NCBI RefSeq assembly: GCF_001426185.1
Contig: NZ_LMRP01000003.1
Span: 186,001 to 250,000, forward strand
Direction of reading: 5' to 3'
From: Rhodococcus sp. Leaf247
GTDB lineage: Bacteria; Actinomycetota; Actinomycetes; Mycobacteriales; Mycobacteriaceae
Length of the DNA stretch: 64,000 bases
Positions 25,512-35,357 of the stretch are shown here, piece by piece (the first letter of the stretch is position 1; each line of letters opens with the position of its first letter). The translations under genes were made by a program, and so were the position numbers. The notes beneath the pieces are model-generated. The model searched no databases and was not told where the DNA came from. It worked only from the letters and a program-made list of their open reading frames with translations.

Positions 25512-27268
25512 CAGCCGAGACAGGCGAGAAGCTCGGCGGCGCAGCAGGTTTGCCGGTGGCCGCGCAGTCGGGTGTCACCCCTCCGCCACTGCGAGCCTGG
25601 CAGCGGCGGGCGCTGACCAAGTACCTGTCGGCCGGACCGCAGGACTTCCTGGCGGTGGCGACGCCCGGTGCCGGAAAGACGACGTTCGCCCTCCGGGTCG
25701 CGCTCGAACTCCTCAGCGACCGCACTGTGGATCAGATCACCGTCGTCGCACCGACCGAGCACCTCAAGCACCAGTGGTCCGAGGCAGCCGCGCGCGTCGG
25801 TCTCGCGCTCGATTCACGGTTCTCCAACAGCACGGGTCAGACGTCGAGCGACTTCCACGGCATCGTCGTCACGTACGCACAGGTGGCCTCGCACCCCACC
25901 CGCCACCGCGTGCGGACCGAGAATCGCAAGACACTGGTGATCCTCGACGAGATCCACCACGGCGGCGACGCGAAAAGTTGGGGCGAGGGCATCCGGGAGG
26001 CGTACGGCGACGCCACACGTCGCCTGGCGTTGACCGGAACTCCGTTCCGCAGCGACGACAGCCCCATTCCGTTCGTGAACTACGAGCCCGACGACGAGGG
26101 ACTACCGCGCTCGCGTCCGGACCACAGTTACGGCTACGCGGACGCTCTCGCCGACGGCGTCGTCCGCCCGGTCGTGTTCCTCGCCTACTCGGGAGAAGCG
26201 CGCTGGCGCAACAACGCGGGCGAGGAGTTCGCCGCGCGACTCGGTGAGCCGCTGAGCGCCGAACAGACCGCTCGCGCATGGCGCACCGCCCTCGACCCCT
26301 CGGGTGAGTGGATTCCGTCGGTCCTGACGGCTGCCAACACCCGTCTGCACCAGCTCCGGGTGGGCGGTATCCCCGACGCCGGCGGTCTGGTCATCGCCTC
26401 CGACCAGACGACGGCACGCGCCTACGCGGGCATCCTCGAAGCGGTGACGGGGGAGACGCCCACGCTGGTGCTGTCGGACGAGACGACGTCGTCGGCCCGG
26501 ATCGCCGAGTTCGGCGCCGGAACGTCCCGCTGGATGGTCGCCGTGCGCATGGTGTCGGAAGGCGTCGACGTACCGCGCCTCGCTGTCGGCGTCTACGCCA
26601 CCAGCGCCTCGACGCCTCTCTACTTCGCCCAGGCCGTCGGTCGCTTCGTGCGTTCCCGTCGCAAGGGCGAGACGGCGAGCGTCTTCCTCCCGTCGGTGCC
26701 GGTCCTGCTCGACCTGGCCAGTCAGCTCGAAGCCCAGCGTGATCACGTCATCGGCAAGCCGCACCGGGAGAAGGACGGACTCGACGACGACCTCCTCGCC
26801 GACGCCAACAAGCAGAAGGACGAGCTGGGGGAGGACGAGAAAGCGTTCACGTCGCTCGGCGCGGACGCGGAGCTCGACCAGGTCATCTACGACGGGTCGT
26901 CGTTCGGCACCGCGACGTTCTCCGGAAGCGACGACGAAGCCGACTACCTGGGTCTGCCCGGCCTGCTCGACGGCGATCAGATGCGCGCGTTGCTCCGCAA
27001 GCGTCAGGACTCCCAGCTGGCCACCCCGACACCCGAGACCGCTCCGCCCCCGGTGTCGCTTCCGCCGTCGGGCCGCAGTGCTGACGCGGCGCGTCTCGCC
27101 GAGCTGCGCAAGGAGCTCAACGGCCTCGTCGCCATGCAGCATCACCGGACCGGCAAGGCCCACGGCATCATCCACGGCGAACTGCGTCGCACCTGCGGGG
27201 GACCGCCGACGGCCATCGCCACGGCAGAGCAGTTGACCGAACGGATCGCTGCCCTGCGGGCGTGGTGA
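25508..27268 (+). CDS. DEAD/DEAH box helicase
   Basis: This superfamily 2 helicase of 586 residues opens with LRAWQRRALTKYL (Q-like motif). Walker A is ATPGAGKTTFA at about 50-60, Walker B is ILDEIHHGG, motif III is LTGTPFRSDD, and motif VI-like FAQAVGRFVRSRRKG lies near 375. The order resembles UvrB/type III restriction-like DNA translocases. No restriction partner is nearby, so a DNA repair or RNA role is possible but unassigned. AAGGA lies 5 nt before the ATG, and the start overlaps a small upstream ORF. A strong terminator follows 33 bp after the stop. Confidence 0.9.
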   Translation: MTAETGEKLGGAAGLPVAAQSGVTPPPLRAWQRRALTKYLSAGPQDFLAVATPGAGKTTFALRVALELLSDRTVDQITVVAPTEHLKHQWSEAAARVGLALDSRFSNSTGQTSSDFHGIVVTYAQVASHPTRHRVRTENRKTLVILDEIHHGGDAKSWGEGIREAYGDATRRLALTGTPFRSDDSPIPFVNYEPDDEGLPRSRPDHSYGYADALADGVVRPVVFLAYSGEARWRNNAGEEFAARLGEPLSAEQTARAWRTALDPSGEWIPSVLTAANTRLHQLRVGGIPDAGGLVIASDQTTARAYAGILEAVTGETPTLVLSDETTSSARIAEFGAGTSRWMVAVRMVSEGVDVPRLAVGVYATSASTPLYFAQAVGRFVRSRRKGETASVFLPSVPVLLDLASQLEAQRDHVIGKPHREKDGLDDDLLADANKQKDELGEDEKAFTSLGADAELDQVIYDGSSFGTATFSGSDDEADYLGLPGLLDGDQMRALLRKRQDSQLATPTPETAPPPVSLPPSGRSADAARLAELRKELNGLVAMQHHRTGKAHGIIHGELRRTCGGPPTAIATAEQLTERIAALRAW

Positions 27269-27300
27269 CCACCGCTCTGCCCAGAACCCTGCAGGCATGA

Positions 27301-27335
27301 CGAAGGGCGATCACCGTAATGGTGATCGCCCTTCG
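27301..27335. terminator. Strong hairpin terminator after the helicase gene
   Basis: A perfect 15-bp stem (27301-27315 with 27321-27335) carries the loop GTAAT. It separates the rightward helicase from the convergent end of the DUF7455 gene and can act on both. Confidence 0.92.
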
Positions 27336-27372
27336 CGTGTCGTTCAGGAGTCGGACCGTGGTCACACGTGAA

Positions 27373-27573
27373 TCACGCCATGGCGTCGGAATCCGCATCC
27401 GCGACGATCGTCGCGTTCATTTCGAGCAGACGAGCCTCGTGCTCGTTCCCGTGGTGGCGGCAGAACAACAGTTCTCCACCGCCGGGGAGGACGGCGCGAA
27501 CCCGTGCTCCCGCTCCGCAACGATCACACCTGTCGGCAGCGGTGAGGGTGGTGTCGGTCAACAATCCGGGCAT
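27373..27573 (-). CDS. DUF7455-type small zinc-ribbon protein
   Basis: This 66-residue protein has the core TAADRCDRCGAGARVRAVLPGGGELLFCRHH, giving a CXXC and a later CXXH that likely bind one zinc. Small proteins of this kind are widespread in actinobacteria near sigA and have no assigned function. GGAGGAG precedes the ATG. A perfect 8-bp inverted repeat with a 2-bp centre lies just upstream at 27588-27605, in the leader or promoter region. The neighbouring EamA gene is transcribed away from it. Confidence 0.8.
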   Translation of the reverse strand: MPGLLTDTTLTAADRCDRCGAGARVRAVLPGGGELLFCRHHGNEHEARLLEMNATIVADADSDAMA

Positions 27574-27587
27574 GACTCCTCCGTACT

Positions 27588-27605
27588 GACCGTGACTTCA
27601 CGGTC
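27588..27605. promoter_or_regulatory. Palindromic operator-like site upstream of the DUF7455 gene
   Basis: GACCGTGA-CT-TCACGGTC is a perfect 8+8 bp inverted repeat ending 14 bp from the DUF7455 start codon. It could be a repressor site or an RNA hairpin near the ribosome site. The binding protein is unknown. Confidence 0.4.
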
Positions 27606-27693
27606 CTGGGGTCGGTCCGCCACGTCGGTTCGACGCGGTTCGTTCACTCTTACAGACGTATGGGCTTCGTGCGTTGTTCCCACGCAGGTAACT

Positions 27694-27720
27694 GTGTGTT
27701 GTCACTTACACGAAACACAC
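27694..27720. promoter_or_regulatory. Inverted repeat between the DUF7455 and EamA genes
   Basis: GTGTGTT (27694-27700) and AACACAC (27714-27720) form 7-bp arms separated by 13 bp, dimensions suited to a dimeric regulator. A TTGTCA -35-like hexamer overlaps the left arm, but I see no good -10 downstream of it. Confidence 0.3.
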
Positions 27721-27824
27721 TGGTCGAGCCGGTATCGGTCGATGTCCGTTCGCTCAGGGCAGAAACGGCCGGGCGACGACCGGTCGCCGGGCGCCGTGTC
27801 GGCGTCGATGGATACGGTGCTCGT

Positions 27825-28763
27825 GTGGTGGAGACGGGGACGACACGGCGCGCAGGGTCGACCCGCGTGTTCCCTCCGTGGTCGGTGCCGTTCGTCTTCG
27901 TCGTCGGCGCAGTGTGCCAGTACCTCGGCGCGGCCATCGGGGTGTTCCTGTTCGACACCACCTCACCTGCCGCCGTCGCGTGGCTGCGCGCCGCGGGCGC
28001 CGCGGTGGTTCTGCTGGCCTGGCGTCGCCCCTGGCGGACGCGATGGACGCGGCGGACCATCGTCGTGGCCGGAGGCTTCGGCGTCGTCACCGTGGGAATG
28101 AACCTCGCGTTCTACGAAGCGATCGCGCGAATCCCGTTGGGCACCGCGGTGGCGATCGAATTCCTCGGGCCGGTCCTGGTGGCAGCGCTCGGCTCGCGGC
28201 GCGCCCGTGACGTGGCGGCACTGCTCCTGGTCGTGGCCGGCGTCGCGCTGGTGGCCGGGGCGCGGTTCGATGTCGGACTGCCCGGTGTCGGGTTCGCGCT
28301 GCTCGCCGCGGGACTGTGGGCGGGGTACATCCTGCTGGGGAAGAGCGTCGCCGATGCGGGTGACGGACTCGATTCCCTGGCGGTTGGAATGGCCGTCGCG
28401 TCGGTCGTGCTGGCCCCGCTGGCGCTGACGCCACAGATCCTCGACGACGCCGGCGTCTTCCTCACCCCGTGGACGTGGTTGCTCGGACTCGGCGTCGGAG
28501 TCATGTCCAGCGTCATCCCGTACGCGCTGGATCAGGTCGTGCTGCGGACCATCGGCCGCGCACGCTTCGCGCTCCTGCTCGCTCTGCTCCCCACGACGGC
28601 CACGGTGGTCGGCGTGGTGGTGCTGCGGCAGGTGCCGTCCGCCGGGGAACTCCTCGGTATCGCCTTGGTAGTCGTCGCTGTCGTGCTGAGCGGAATCGAA
28701 CGGCGAGCGGTCCCCGACCACGACACGATCACGCACCCGACACCGGAGAAGGAACCACGATGA
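27825..28763 (+). CDS. EamA family (RhtA-like) drug/metabolite exporter
   Basis: This membrane protein of about 312 residues has ten predicted helices in two repeated EamA halves. The sequence FVVGAVCQYLGAAIGVFLFD, then AVAWLRAAGAAVVLLAW and GTAVAIEFLGPVLVA resembles RhtA, an exporter of threonine and homoserine. The true substrate is not known. The start is uncertain: GTG 27825 or GTG 27828 best fit the first helix, while the longer in-frame extension to 27660 has no membrane or domain content. It overlaps the following DUF952 gene by four bases. Confidence 0.85.
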   Translation: MVETGTTRRAGSTRVFPPWSVPFVFVVGAVCQYLGAAIGVFLFDTTSPAAVAWLRAAGAAVVLLAWRRPWRTRWTRRTIVVAGGFGVVTVGMNLAFYEAIARIPLGTAVAIEFLGPVLVAALGSRRARDVAALLLVVAGVALVAGARFDVGLPGVGFALLAAGLWAGYILLGKSVADAGDGLDSLAVGMAVASVVLAPLALTPQILDDAGVFLTPWTWLLGLGVGVMSSVIPYALDQVVLRTIGRARFALLLALLPTTATVVGVVVLRQVPSAGELLGIALVVVAVVLSGIERRAVPDHDTITHPTPEKEPR

Positions 28764-29107
28764 CCGAGATACTCGTCCACATGTGCACAGAGGCGGAGTG
28801 GCAGGAGAGCGTGACTGCGGGAGTGGTGGCACCGCCGTCGCTGCAGGAGCAGGGTTTCGTGCATCTGTCGACACCGCAGCAGGTGCATCTTCCGGCCAAC
28901 CGGTTGTTCTCCGGGCGCCGCGACATCGTGCTGCTGGCAGTGGAACCCGCACGGCTGAACGCGCGGTTGGAGTGGGAGCCGGGCGTTCCCGGCGATCCCG
29001 AATCGATGCTGTTCCCGCACGCCTACGGACCGATCCCGCTCACTGCGGTGGTCGACGTGCAGCCCTACCTGCCCGGCGACGACGGGACGTTCGTCGCCGC
29101 CGGGTGA
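28760..29107 (+). CDS. DUF952 domain-containing protein
   Basis: This 115-residue soluble protein of the DUF952 family has the characteristic start ILVHMCTEAEWQESV, then GFVHLSTPQQV and the C-terminal FPHAYGPIPLTAVVDVQPY. The conserved His/Ser/Tyr residues suggest a nucleotide- or sugar-binding pocket, but no activity is established. The ATG overlaps the EamA stop (ATGA) and is preceded by GGAGAAGGA, so the two are co-translated. It converges on sigA 22 bp away. Confidence 0.9.
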   Translation: MTEILVHMCTEAEWQESVTAGVVAPPSLQEQGFVHLSTPQQVHLPANRLFSGRRDIVLLAVEPARLNARLEWEPGVPGDPESMLFPHAYGPIPLTAVVDVQPYLPGDDGTFVAAG

Positions 29108-29129
29108 GGTGGTCCGATCGGACTGGAGG

Positions 29130-30521
<1,392 letters not shown>

Positions 30522-30619
30522 GTACGCCCTTTCGTGACGGTGTCGTGCGGCGTCACGCCAGAGTGTTCTTCCGGCGGAGAGGTCTGTGGATTTCCCGGTG
30601 TGAAGCCGGGGCGTGGACC

Positions 30620-30625
30620 ATTGTA
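30620..30625 (-). promoter_or_regulatory. Probable sigA promoter -10 element
   Basis: The minus strand reads GTTACAATGG, a near-consensus TACAAT -10 about 100 nt upstream of the sigA ATG. No strong -35 hexamer is seen at 17-18 bp, which is common in actinobacteria. Confidence 0.55.
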
Positions 30626-30736
30626 ACGACCGCCGCGAGTACGCAGCACCAACGCGCGTGACGGCCGCGAAGTTCCCGATGCCCGACGGGTGATGCTCGG
30701 ATCACATCTCGGGACGGGCCAGGTCGTCGCTGCAGG

Positions 30737-31549
30737 TCAGGGGGCTACGCCCGACTGCGCGGCCAGTGCGGCTCCGACGATGCCGGCAGCATTGCGCAGT
30801 GTCGCGGCTTCGACAGGCGTCCGGTTGGTGAGCAACGGGATCCACTTCTCGGCCTTCCGGCTGATGCCGCCGCCGGCGATGAACAGGTCCGGCCAGAACA
30901 GGTCCTCGATGCGTTCGAGGACGAGGGAGACCTCCTTGGCCCACGCCTTGTAGGACAGACCGTTGTCGTCCTTGACCGACGACGCGGCGCGGTGCTCCGC
31001 TTCCTTGCCGTGCACTTCCATATGGCCGAGTTCGGTGTTGGGCAGCAGGATGCCGTTCTGCAGGATCGCCGATCCGATTCCGGTTCCGAAGGTCAGCAGA
31101 ATGACGACGCCTTTCGAATCCTTGCCGCCACCGAACTTGTCCTCGGCGATCCCGGCGGCGTCGGCGTCGTTGAGAACCGTCACCGACCGACCGCCGAGGT
31201 GCTCACGGAACAGGGCGCCGGCGTCGGTGCCGATCCACCCCTTGTCGACGTTGGCCGCGGTGCGCGCCACGCCTCCGGTGACCACACACGGCAACGTGAT
31301 GCCGACGTCGCCCTTCCAGTCGAAGTGCTCCACGATCGTCGTGACGGTCTCGGCGACGGCCTTCGGTGTGGACGGCTGGGGAGTCTCGATCTTGAAACGC
31401 TCACCGACCAGTTCGCCCGTCGACAGATCCACGATGCCGCCCTTGACGCCGCTTCCGCCCACGTCGACGCCGAAGCCGTGTCCCTCGGGATGCGAGCCGG
31501 TCTTGTCGGCGATGGACACCGGACCGGGTGCTGGCTGGTCGTTCGTCAT
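30737..31549 (-). CDS. ppgK: Polyphosphate glucokinase
   Basis: This 270-residue ROK-type sugar kinase phosphorylates glucose with polyphosphate or ATP. The phosphate-binding start is [16 protein letters not shown], the catalytic Asp is in [12 protein letters not shown], the second phosphate loop is [12 protein letters not shown], and [17 protein letters not shown] is specific to the PpgK group. The ATG at 31549 has GGAG 8 nt upstream. The longer reading frame to 32074 runs antisense to suhB and is rejected. It lies directly upstream of sigA on the same strand. Confidence 0.94.
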   Translation of the reverse strand: MTNDQPAPGPVSIADKTGSHPEGHGFGVDVGGSGVKGGIVDLSTGELVGERFKIETPQPSTPKAVAETVTTIVEHFDWKGDVGITLPCVVTGGVARTAANVDKGWIGTDAGALFREHLGGRSVTVLNDADAAGIAEDKFGGGKDSKGVVILLTFGTGIGSAILQNGILLPNTELGHMEVHGKEAEHRAASSVKDDNGLSYKAWAKEVSLVLERIEDLFWPDLFIAGGGISRKAEKWIPLLTNRTPVEAATLRNAAGIVGAALAAQSGVAP

Positions 31550-31712
31550 GGCAGAACTCCTGGTGGCGTGCGTGAGCGTGGCTGGACGGCGTGTCGGGGT
31601 CGATCCTGGTGCGCGAGAATCACAGTAGTTGTTTCCCGTAGCCGTGGTCACGCGACGTCCGGCAGCCGACGGTGGCGTACCGATCGAGGGTCGGATGTGT
31701 TCGGATGGACGG

Positions 31713-32624
31713 GTGACTTCGCATACGGGCGAGCCCCGGGACGACTCCGCGACATCGCTGGATCCGGAGGTGTTGCGACGCATCGCCGTCGACATCGCCC
31801 GCGAGGCCGGCGCGCACGTCCGTCGCCGGCGGCCCGAGGTGTTCGGTCGTGGACTGTTCGGGCAGGAGGTCGACGTGGCCGCCGACGCCGTCCAGTCCAA
31901 GTCGACCCCCACCGATCCCGTGACGGTGGTGGACACCGAAACCGAACACGTCATCCGTGACCTGCTGTCGCGTCTGCGACCGGACGACGCCGTCCTGGGC
32001 GAGGAGGGTGGCGGAGACTCGGTCGCCCCGTCCGGTGTCCGGTGGGTCCTCGATCCGATCGACGGCACCGTCAACTTCCTCTACGGCATCCCGGCCTACT
32101 CGGTCTCCGTCGCGGCCCAGATCGACGGCACGTCCGTCGCCGGAGCTGTCGAGGACGTCGTCGGGCGTCGGACCTATGCGGCCTCCACCGGATCCGGCGC
32201 GTGGGAATCCGAGGACGGCGGTGAGTGGAAAAGATTGCAGGCCAACGACATCGACGACGTCGCGCTGGCGTTGGTGGCGACGGGGTTCGGCTACGACTCG
32301 GCGCGTCGACGTCGCCAGGGGGCGATCATCGCGGACCTGCTTCCCGAGGTTCGGGACGTCCGCCGCATCGGGTCGGCGGCGCTCGACCTGTGCATGGTCG
32401 CTGCCGGCCGTGTCGACGCCCATTTCGAGCACGGCCTGAGCCCGTGGGACTGGGCAGCGGGAGCGCTCATCGCGGCCGAGGCCGGGGCGCGTGTGATCAC
32501 TCCGTCCCCGCATTCGAGGAGCGACGACGGCGAGGTGACCGTCGCCGTCGCCGCTGGTGTGTCCGAGAAGTTCGTGGAGCTGCTGGTGCGACTCGGTGGG
32601 CGAGAGGCGATTCCGAAGGGCTGA
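31713..32624 (+). CDS. suhB: Inositol monophosphatase family protein (SuhB type)
   Basis: This magnesium-dependent phosphatase of about 303 residues dephosphorylates inositol-1-phosphate, needed for mycothiol and phosphatidylinositol in this group. Motifs are LGEEGGG (first metal Glu), WVLDPIDGTVNF (metal loop DPIDGT) and SPWDWAAGALIAAEAGA (substrate Asp). The start is unclear: GTG 31713 (GGA 7 nt upstream) or ATG 31695. The N-terminal 25 residues are not conserved in the family. It is divergent from ppgK and convergent with cei, with a gap of three bases. Confidence 0.9.
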   Translation: MTSHTGEPRDDSATSLDPEVLRRIAVDIAREAGAHVRRRRPEVFGRGLFGQEVDVAADAVQSKSTPTDPVTVVDTETEHVIRDLLSRLRPDDAVLGEEGGGDSVAPSGVRWVLDPIDGTVNFLYGIPAYSVSVAAQIDGTSVAGAVEDVVGRRTYAASTGSGAWESEDGGEWKRLQANDIDDVALALVATGFGYDSARRRRQGAIIADLLPEVRDVRRIGSAALDLCMVAAGRVDAHFEHGLSPWDWAAGALIAAEAGARVITPSPHSRSDDGEVTVAVAAGVSEKFVELLVRLGGREAIPKG

Positions 32625-32627
32625 CCG

Positions 32628-33308
32628 TCAGCAGTCGACGGTGTGCGCGGCGGCCAGCAGGTCGATGTCGAGGGTGGGAGCAGGTGCACCCGGAGCCACG
32701 TCGGCGAGTGAGCGCACGACCTCCTCGCCGTCCGTGTTCGGTTGCAGCGCACGGAAGTTCGTACCGAGTGCGAGGTCGACCGTGTCGTCCTCGCGCGTGT
32801 CCTGGACGAATTCCGCGCACGGCGCGACCAGGGCGACCGTTCCGGCGGCCGCGATACCGGCCGGCCCGAAGCGGATCTGGGCGATGCACTGCATGTTCTG
32901 GTCGACGTAGACCGGGTCGTTACCGACCTGGACGTCCGGAGCGCTCGCAAATCCGAAATCGCTGAGGTCCGCCGCGATCTCGGCAGCCTGCCCGCCCTGA
33001 CCGTTCGCGTTGAACACGCGGACGCGGGTGTTCGCCAGCGGCGCCGGTTGGGTGTCGGTGACCACCGTGGCGTCGACCTTGGTGCCGGGTTCCGCGGGGG
33101 CGGGTGCGGCCGGATCCGAGGGGGCCTGCGGGGCGTTGCACGCCACGGCGTCCGTGCTGGTCTCGGTCGCGGTCAACACGCGGATCCACACCGCGGCGCC
33201 GGCGAGCGCCAGGACGAGAAGCACGATGAGGATCGGGGCGGGACGACGGTGGGCGAACGGCCGACCCTTGTCGTCCGTCGACGAGCCGTGAGTGATGAGT
33301 GAGACCAC
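32628..33308 (-). CDS. cei: Cell envelope integrity protein Cei (LytR_C domain)
   Basis: This 226-residue protein has a short cytosolic N-terminus, one transmembrane anchor at about residues 27-46 (PILIVLLVLALAGAAVWI), a proline-rich linker, and an extracytoplasmic LytR_C domain starting TRVRVFNANGQGGQAAEI. A cysteine pair (MQCIAQ and APCAEF) may form a disulfide, and the protein ends in Cys. Rv2700/Cei has the same layout and is needed for envelope integrity and virulence in M. tuberculosis. GTG 33308 follows AAGGG. Confidence 0.9.
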   Translation of the reverse strand: MVSLITHGSSTDDKGRPFAHRRPAPILIVLLVLALAGAAVWIRVLTATETSTDAVACNAPQAPSDPAAPAPAEPGTKVDATVVTDTQPAPLANTRVRVFNANGQGGQAAEIAADLSDFGFASAPDVQVGNDPVYVDQNMQCIAQIRFGPAGIAAAGTVALVAPCAEFVQDTREDDTVDLALGTNFRALQPNTDGEEVVRSLADVAPGAPAPTLDIDLLAAAHTVDC

Positions 33309-33921
33309 GGAAGCGTGCCCTTCTGCTGATGCATGGCGCCGGCGGGATGTCCCGACCGCGTGTCCCGATCACTGTAGTGGGAGCCACCCGCCTGTGACGC
33401 GCGACGCACGGCGTCCGGGAACGGACGGGACACTGCGTGCGTTGGGGCGGATGACAGTGGGACAAGTGCAGGTCTGCAGCACCGTTCGGAGGCCGTGACA
33501 CGCGGTGGGAGCAGGGTGTTTTCCATCGGGGGTCACGGTCGGCTATTGTCTGGCGGCCCGGAGGATCGAACACACGGCTCGGTCGGGCTCTTCGACCGCA
33601 GTGGACGTTCACACGGCACGCCCGGCCACCGCACATCATGGCCGTCATCCGGAAGGGCGACGGCTGCGAATAGGTGAGCGGACAGGTGAGGGACACCGGA
33701 GTTACATCGGTGGAAACCGGGAAGAACTACGACCGGATCGATGTTCTGTGACGAACACGAGTCGAGGACAGCGAACGACCCACATCGAATCCGAGGGTGT
33801 GAGTCCGACACGAGGACGAGTTCGTCGAACAAGAAGCGGTCGACGTCTTGCACATCCCCATTGAGGCGATCGAAAGAGATACGGGGAACCCGGTCTCAGT
33901 AGGAAGGTAAGGGGAAACACA
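33309..33921 (+). other. 613-bp gap without a supported gene; likely long leader of the DUF4193 gene
   Basis: No frame here resembles a known protein or has a convincing ribosome site. A TATTGT -10-like element at 33544-33549 faces right and would give a leader of roughly 365 nt. Short hairpins are readable, for example GGTCG/CGACC at 33581-33597, GCCGTC/GACGGC near 33640-33663 and a GGAA-loop hairpin CGGT-GGAA-ACCG near 33708. Just before the ribosome site is a two-part hairpin at 33876-33897. The left 200 bp upstream of cei shows nothing distinct. Confidence 0.5.
33876..33897 (+). promoter_or_regulatory. Hairpin immediately upstream of the DUF4193 ribosome site
   Basis: GAGA (33876-33879) pairs with TCTC (33894-33897) around an inner CGGG-GAA-CCCG stem-loop. 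It ends 3 nt before the AGGAAGG ribosome-site region of the DUF4193 gene, a position from which folding could control translation. Confidence 0.35.
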
Positions 33922-34224
33922 ATGGCTACCGATTACGACGCACCGCGCCGCACCGAGTCCGACGACGTCTCGGAGGACTCGCTCGAAGAACTGAAGGCAC
34001 GACGCAACGAAGCACAGTCCGCTGTCGTCGACATCGACGAGACGGATACCGCGGAGTCCTTCGAACTTCCGGGCGCCGATCTCTCGGGCGAGGAACTGTC
34101 CGTACGAGTGGTACCGAAGCAGGCCGACGAGTTCACGTGCTCGAGCTGCTTCCTGGTGCACCACCGCTCGCGCTTGGCGACCGACAACGGCGGCGTTCTC
34201 ATGTGCCGCGACTGCGCGGCCTGA
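33922..34224 (+). CDS. DUF4193 domain-containing zinc-binding protein
   Basis: This acidic protein has exactly 100 residues. The N-terminus begins MATDYDAPRRTESDDVSED, the middle is Glu/Asp-rich, and the C-terminal FTCSSCFLVHHRSRL...LMCRDCA holds two CXXC pairs for one zinc. The family is highly conserved in actinobacteria and is a probable nucleic-acid or polymerase accessory protein, but its function is unproven. The ribosome site is AAGGGG about 8 nt upstream. An unusually long non-coding region precedes it. Confidence 0.92.
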   Translation: MATDYDAPRRTESDDVSEDSLEELKARRNEAQSAVVDIDETDTAESFELPGADLSGEELSVRVVPKQADEFTCSSCFLVHHRSRLATDNGGVLMCRDCAA

Positions 34225-34233
34225 GTACCGGCT

Positions 34234-34740
34234 CTACGAGGGTGGCTGCGGAGACAACGCCGCAGCCACCGCACTCGGATCACGGGTGCTGACCAGCCAG
34301 TACGGGGTGGGATCGCTCGGATCGTCGAGGACTACGAGCACCATGGGCTTGACCCACGACCTGTGCTGGACGAACGCCGCGGGATCGAGCTGGCGTCCCA
34401 GGGCCGCGCTCTTGGCGGTTCCCGGAACCTCGGCGACCCGGTCGATCACCGACAGGGGAAGAGTGGCCTTGCCCGCGAGCAGGAGTCGCTCGCCGTCGCG
34501 GTCGACGACCATCACGCGCATGCGACCCAGGTACGACACCACCCAGACGGCGAACGGAACCAGGACGACGTAGGGCAGCCACGCCATCACGCCCGGCGAT
34601 CCCATGTGCACCTCGGCGGAGAGAATCACCGCGACACCGATGGCGGCGACCCAGTACCAGACGGGGACTCGCAGTCGTTCGCTGTAGATGACGGTCTCGC
34701 CCGTGGACCGGGCACTTCGTTCGGGGGCTACGTCGGACAC
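34234..34740 (-). CDS. DUF3093 domain-containing membrane protein
   Basis: This 168-residue protein has two adjacent helices at about residues 26-70 ([20 protein letters not shown] and a second one) followed by a soluble beta-rich domain containing [25 protein letters not shown]. The function is unknown; it is an actinobacterial family near dut. GGAGG lies one base before the GTG, too close for ribosome binding, but TACTCT 6 nt upstream makes a leaderless start likely. It is convergent with DUF4193 and divergent from dut. Confidence 0.88.
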   Translation of the reverse strand: MSDVAPERSARSTGETVIYSERLRVPVWYWVAAIGVAVILSAEVHMGSPGVMAWLPYVVLVPFAVWVVSYLGRMRVMVVDRDGERLLLAGKATLPLSVIDRVAEVPGTAKSAALGRQLDPAAFVQHRSWVKPMVLVVLDDPSDPTPYWLVSTRDPSAVAAALSPQPPS

Positions 34741-34746
34741 ACCTCC

Positions 34747-34752
34747 AGAGTA
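34747..34752 (-). promoter_or_regulatory. Leaderless -10 box of the DUF3093 gene
   Basis: TACTCT, 6 nt, then GTG 34740 on the minus strand. Confidence 0.55.
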
Positions 34753-34813
34753 GTGGTCCGGCGAGACTGCCCGCTAAACCCCGGAGTCCGGCGGATCCGC
34801 CACAGGCACCGAG

Positions 34814-34819
34814 TAATCT
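34814..34819 (+). promoter_or_regulatory. Leaderless -10 box of dut
   Basis: TAATCT, 8 nt (CGACCGAC), then GTG 34828. No Shine-Dalgarno is present. This promoter is back to back with that of DUF3093. Confidence 0.6.
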
Positions 34820-34827
34820 CGACCGAC

Positions 34828-35355
34828 GTGAGTGAGCCCGAGTTCGAGACGTCCCCGACAGGCGCCGCGTCGCCGTACGACAGCGACCGCGTCACGTCGG
34901 TGTCGGTGAAGCGGCTCGATCCCGGAATCCCGCTTCCCACCAGGGCGCACGACGGCGATGCCGGTGTGGATCTGTGTGCGACCGAAGCCGTGGTGATCGC
35001 TCCCGGTGAGCGCGCGATGGTCGGAACCGGCATCGCGGTGGCGCTCCCGATCGGCACCGTGGGACTCATCCACCCGCGATCGGGACTGGCTGCTCGTGCA
35101 GGACTGTCCGTAGTGAACACTCCTGGAACCGTCGACGCGGGATACCGGGGAGAGATCAAGGTCTGCCTGATCAATCACGATCTGCGGACGCCCATCGAAC
35201 TGCAGCGCGGCGATCGCATCGCACAGTTGCTCGTGCAGCGAGTGGAGCTGCCCACGTTCGTCGAAGTCACCGAGTTGGACACCACCGCGCGTGGTGCCGG
35301 CGGATACGGCTCCAGCGGAGGACATGCCGTCCTCGCGGCCGAGAAGGAGAACTGA
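34828..35355 (+). CDS. dut: dUTP diphosphatase
   Basis: This 175-residue trimeric dUTPase hydrolyses dUTP to dUMP, keeping uracil out of DNA. The five motifs are present: [33 protein letters not shown] (catalytic Asp), [11 protein letters not shown], and the C-terminal arm [10 protein letters not shown]. About 25 extra residues precede the core compared with mycobacterial Dut. The GTG at 34828 appears leaderless. A DUF3710 gene begins three bases after the stop and is probably co-transcribed. Confidence 0.95.
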   Translation: MSEPEFETSPTGAASPYDSDRVTSVSVKRLDPGIPLPTRAHDGDAGVDLCATEAVVIAPGERAMVGTGIAVALPIGTVGLIHPRSGLAARAGLSVVNTPGTVDAGYRGEIKVCLINHDLRTPIELQRGDRIAQLLVQRVELPTFVEVTELDTTARGAGGYGSSGGHAVLAAEKEN

Positions 35356-35357
35356 GC

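Noticed and set aside
33674..33751. 25-codon GTG ORF in the DUF4193 leader
   Set aside because: There is no convincing ribosome site and no protein-like signature; it is probably chance.
33550..33921. c-di-AMP (ydaO) or other known riboswitch before DUF4193
   Set aside because: I could not find the conserved ydaO core segments or another class signature. Only generic hairpins are visible, so it is reported as an unexplained leader.
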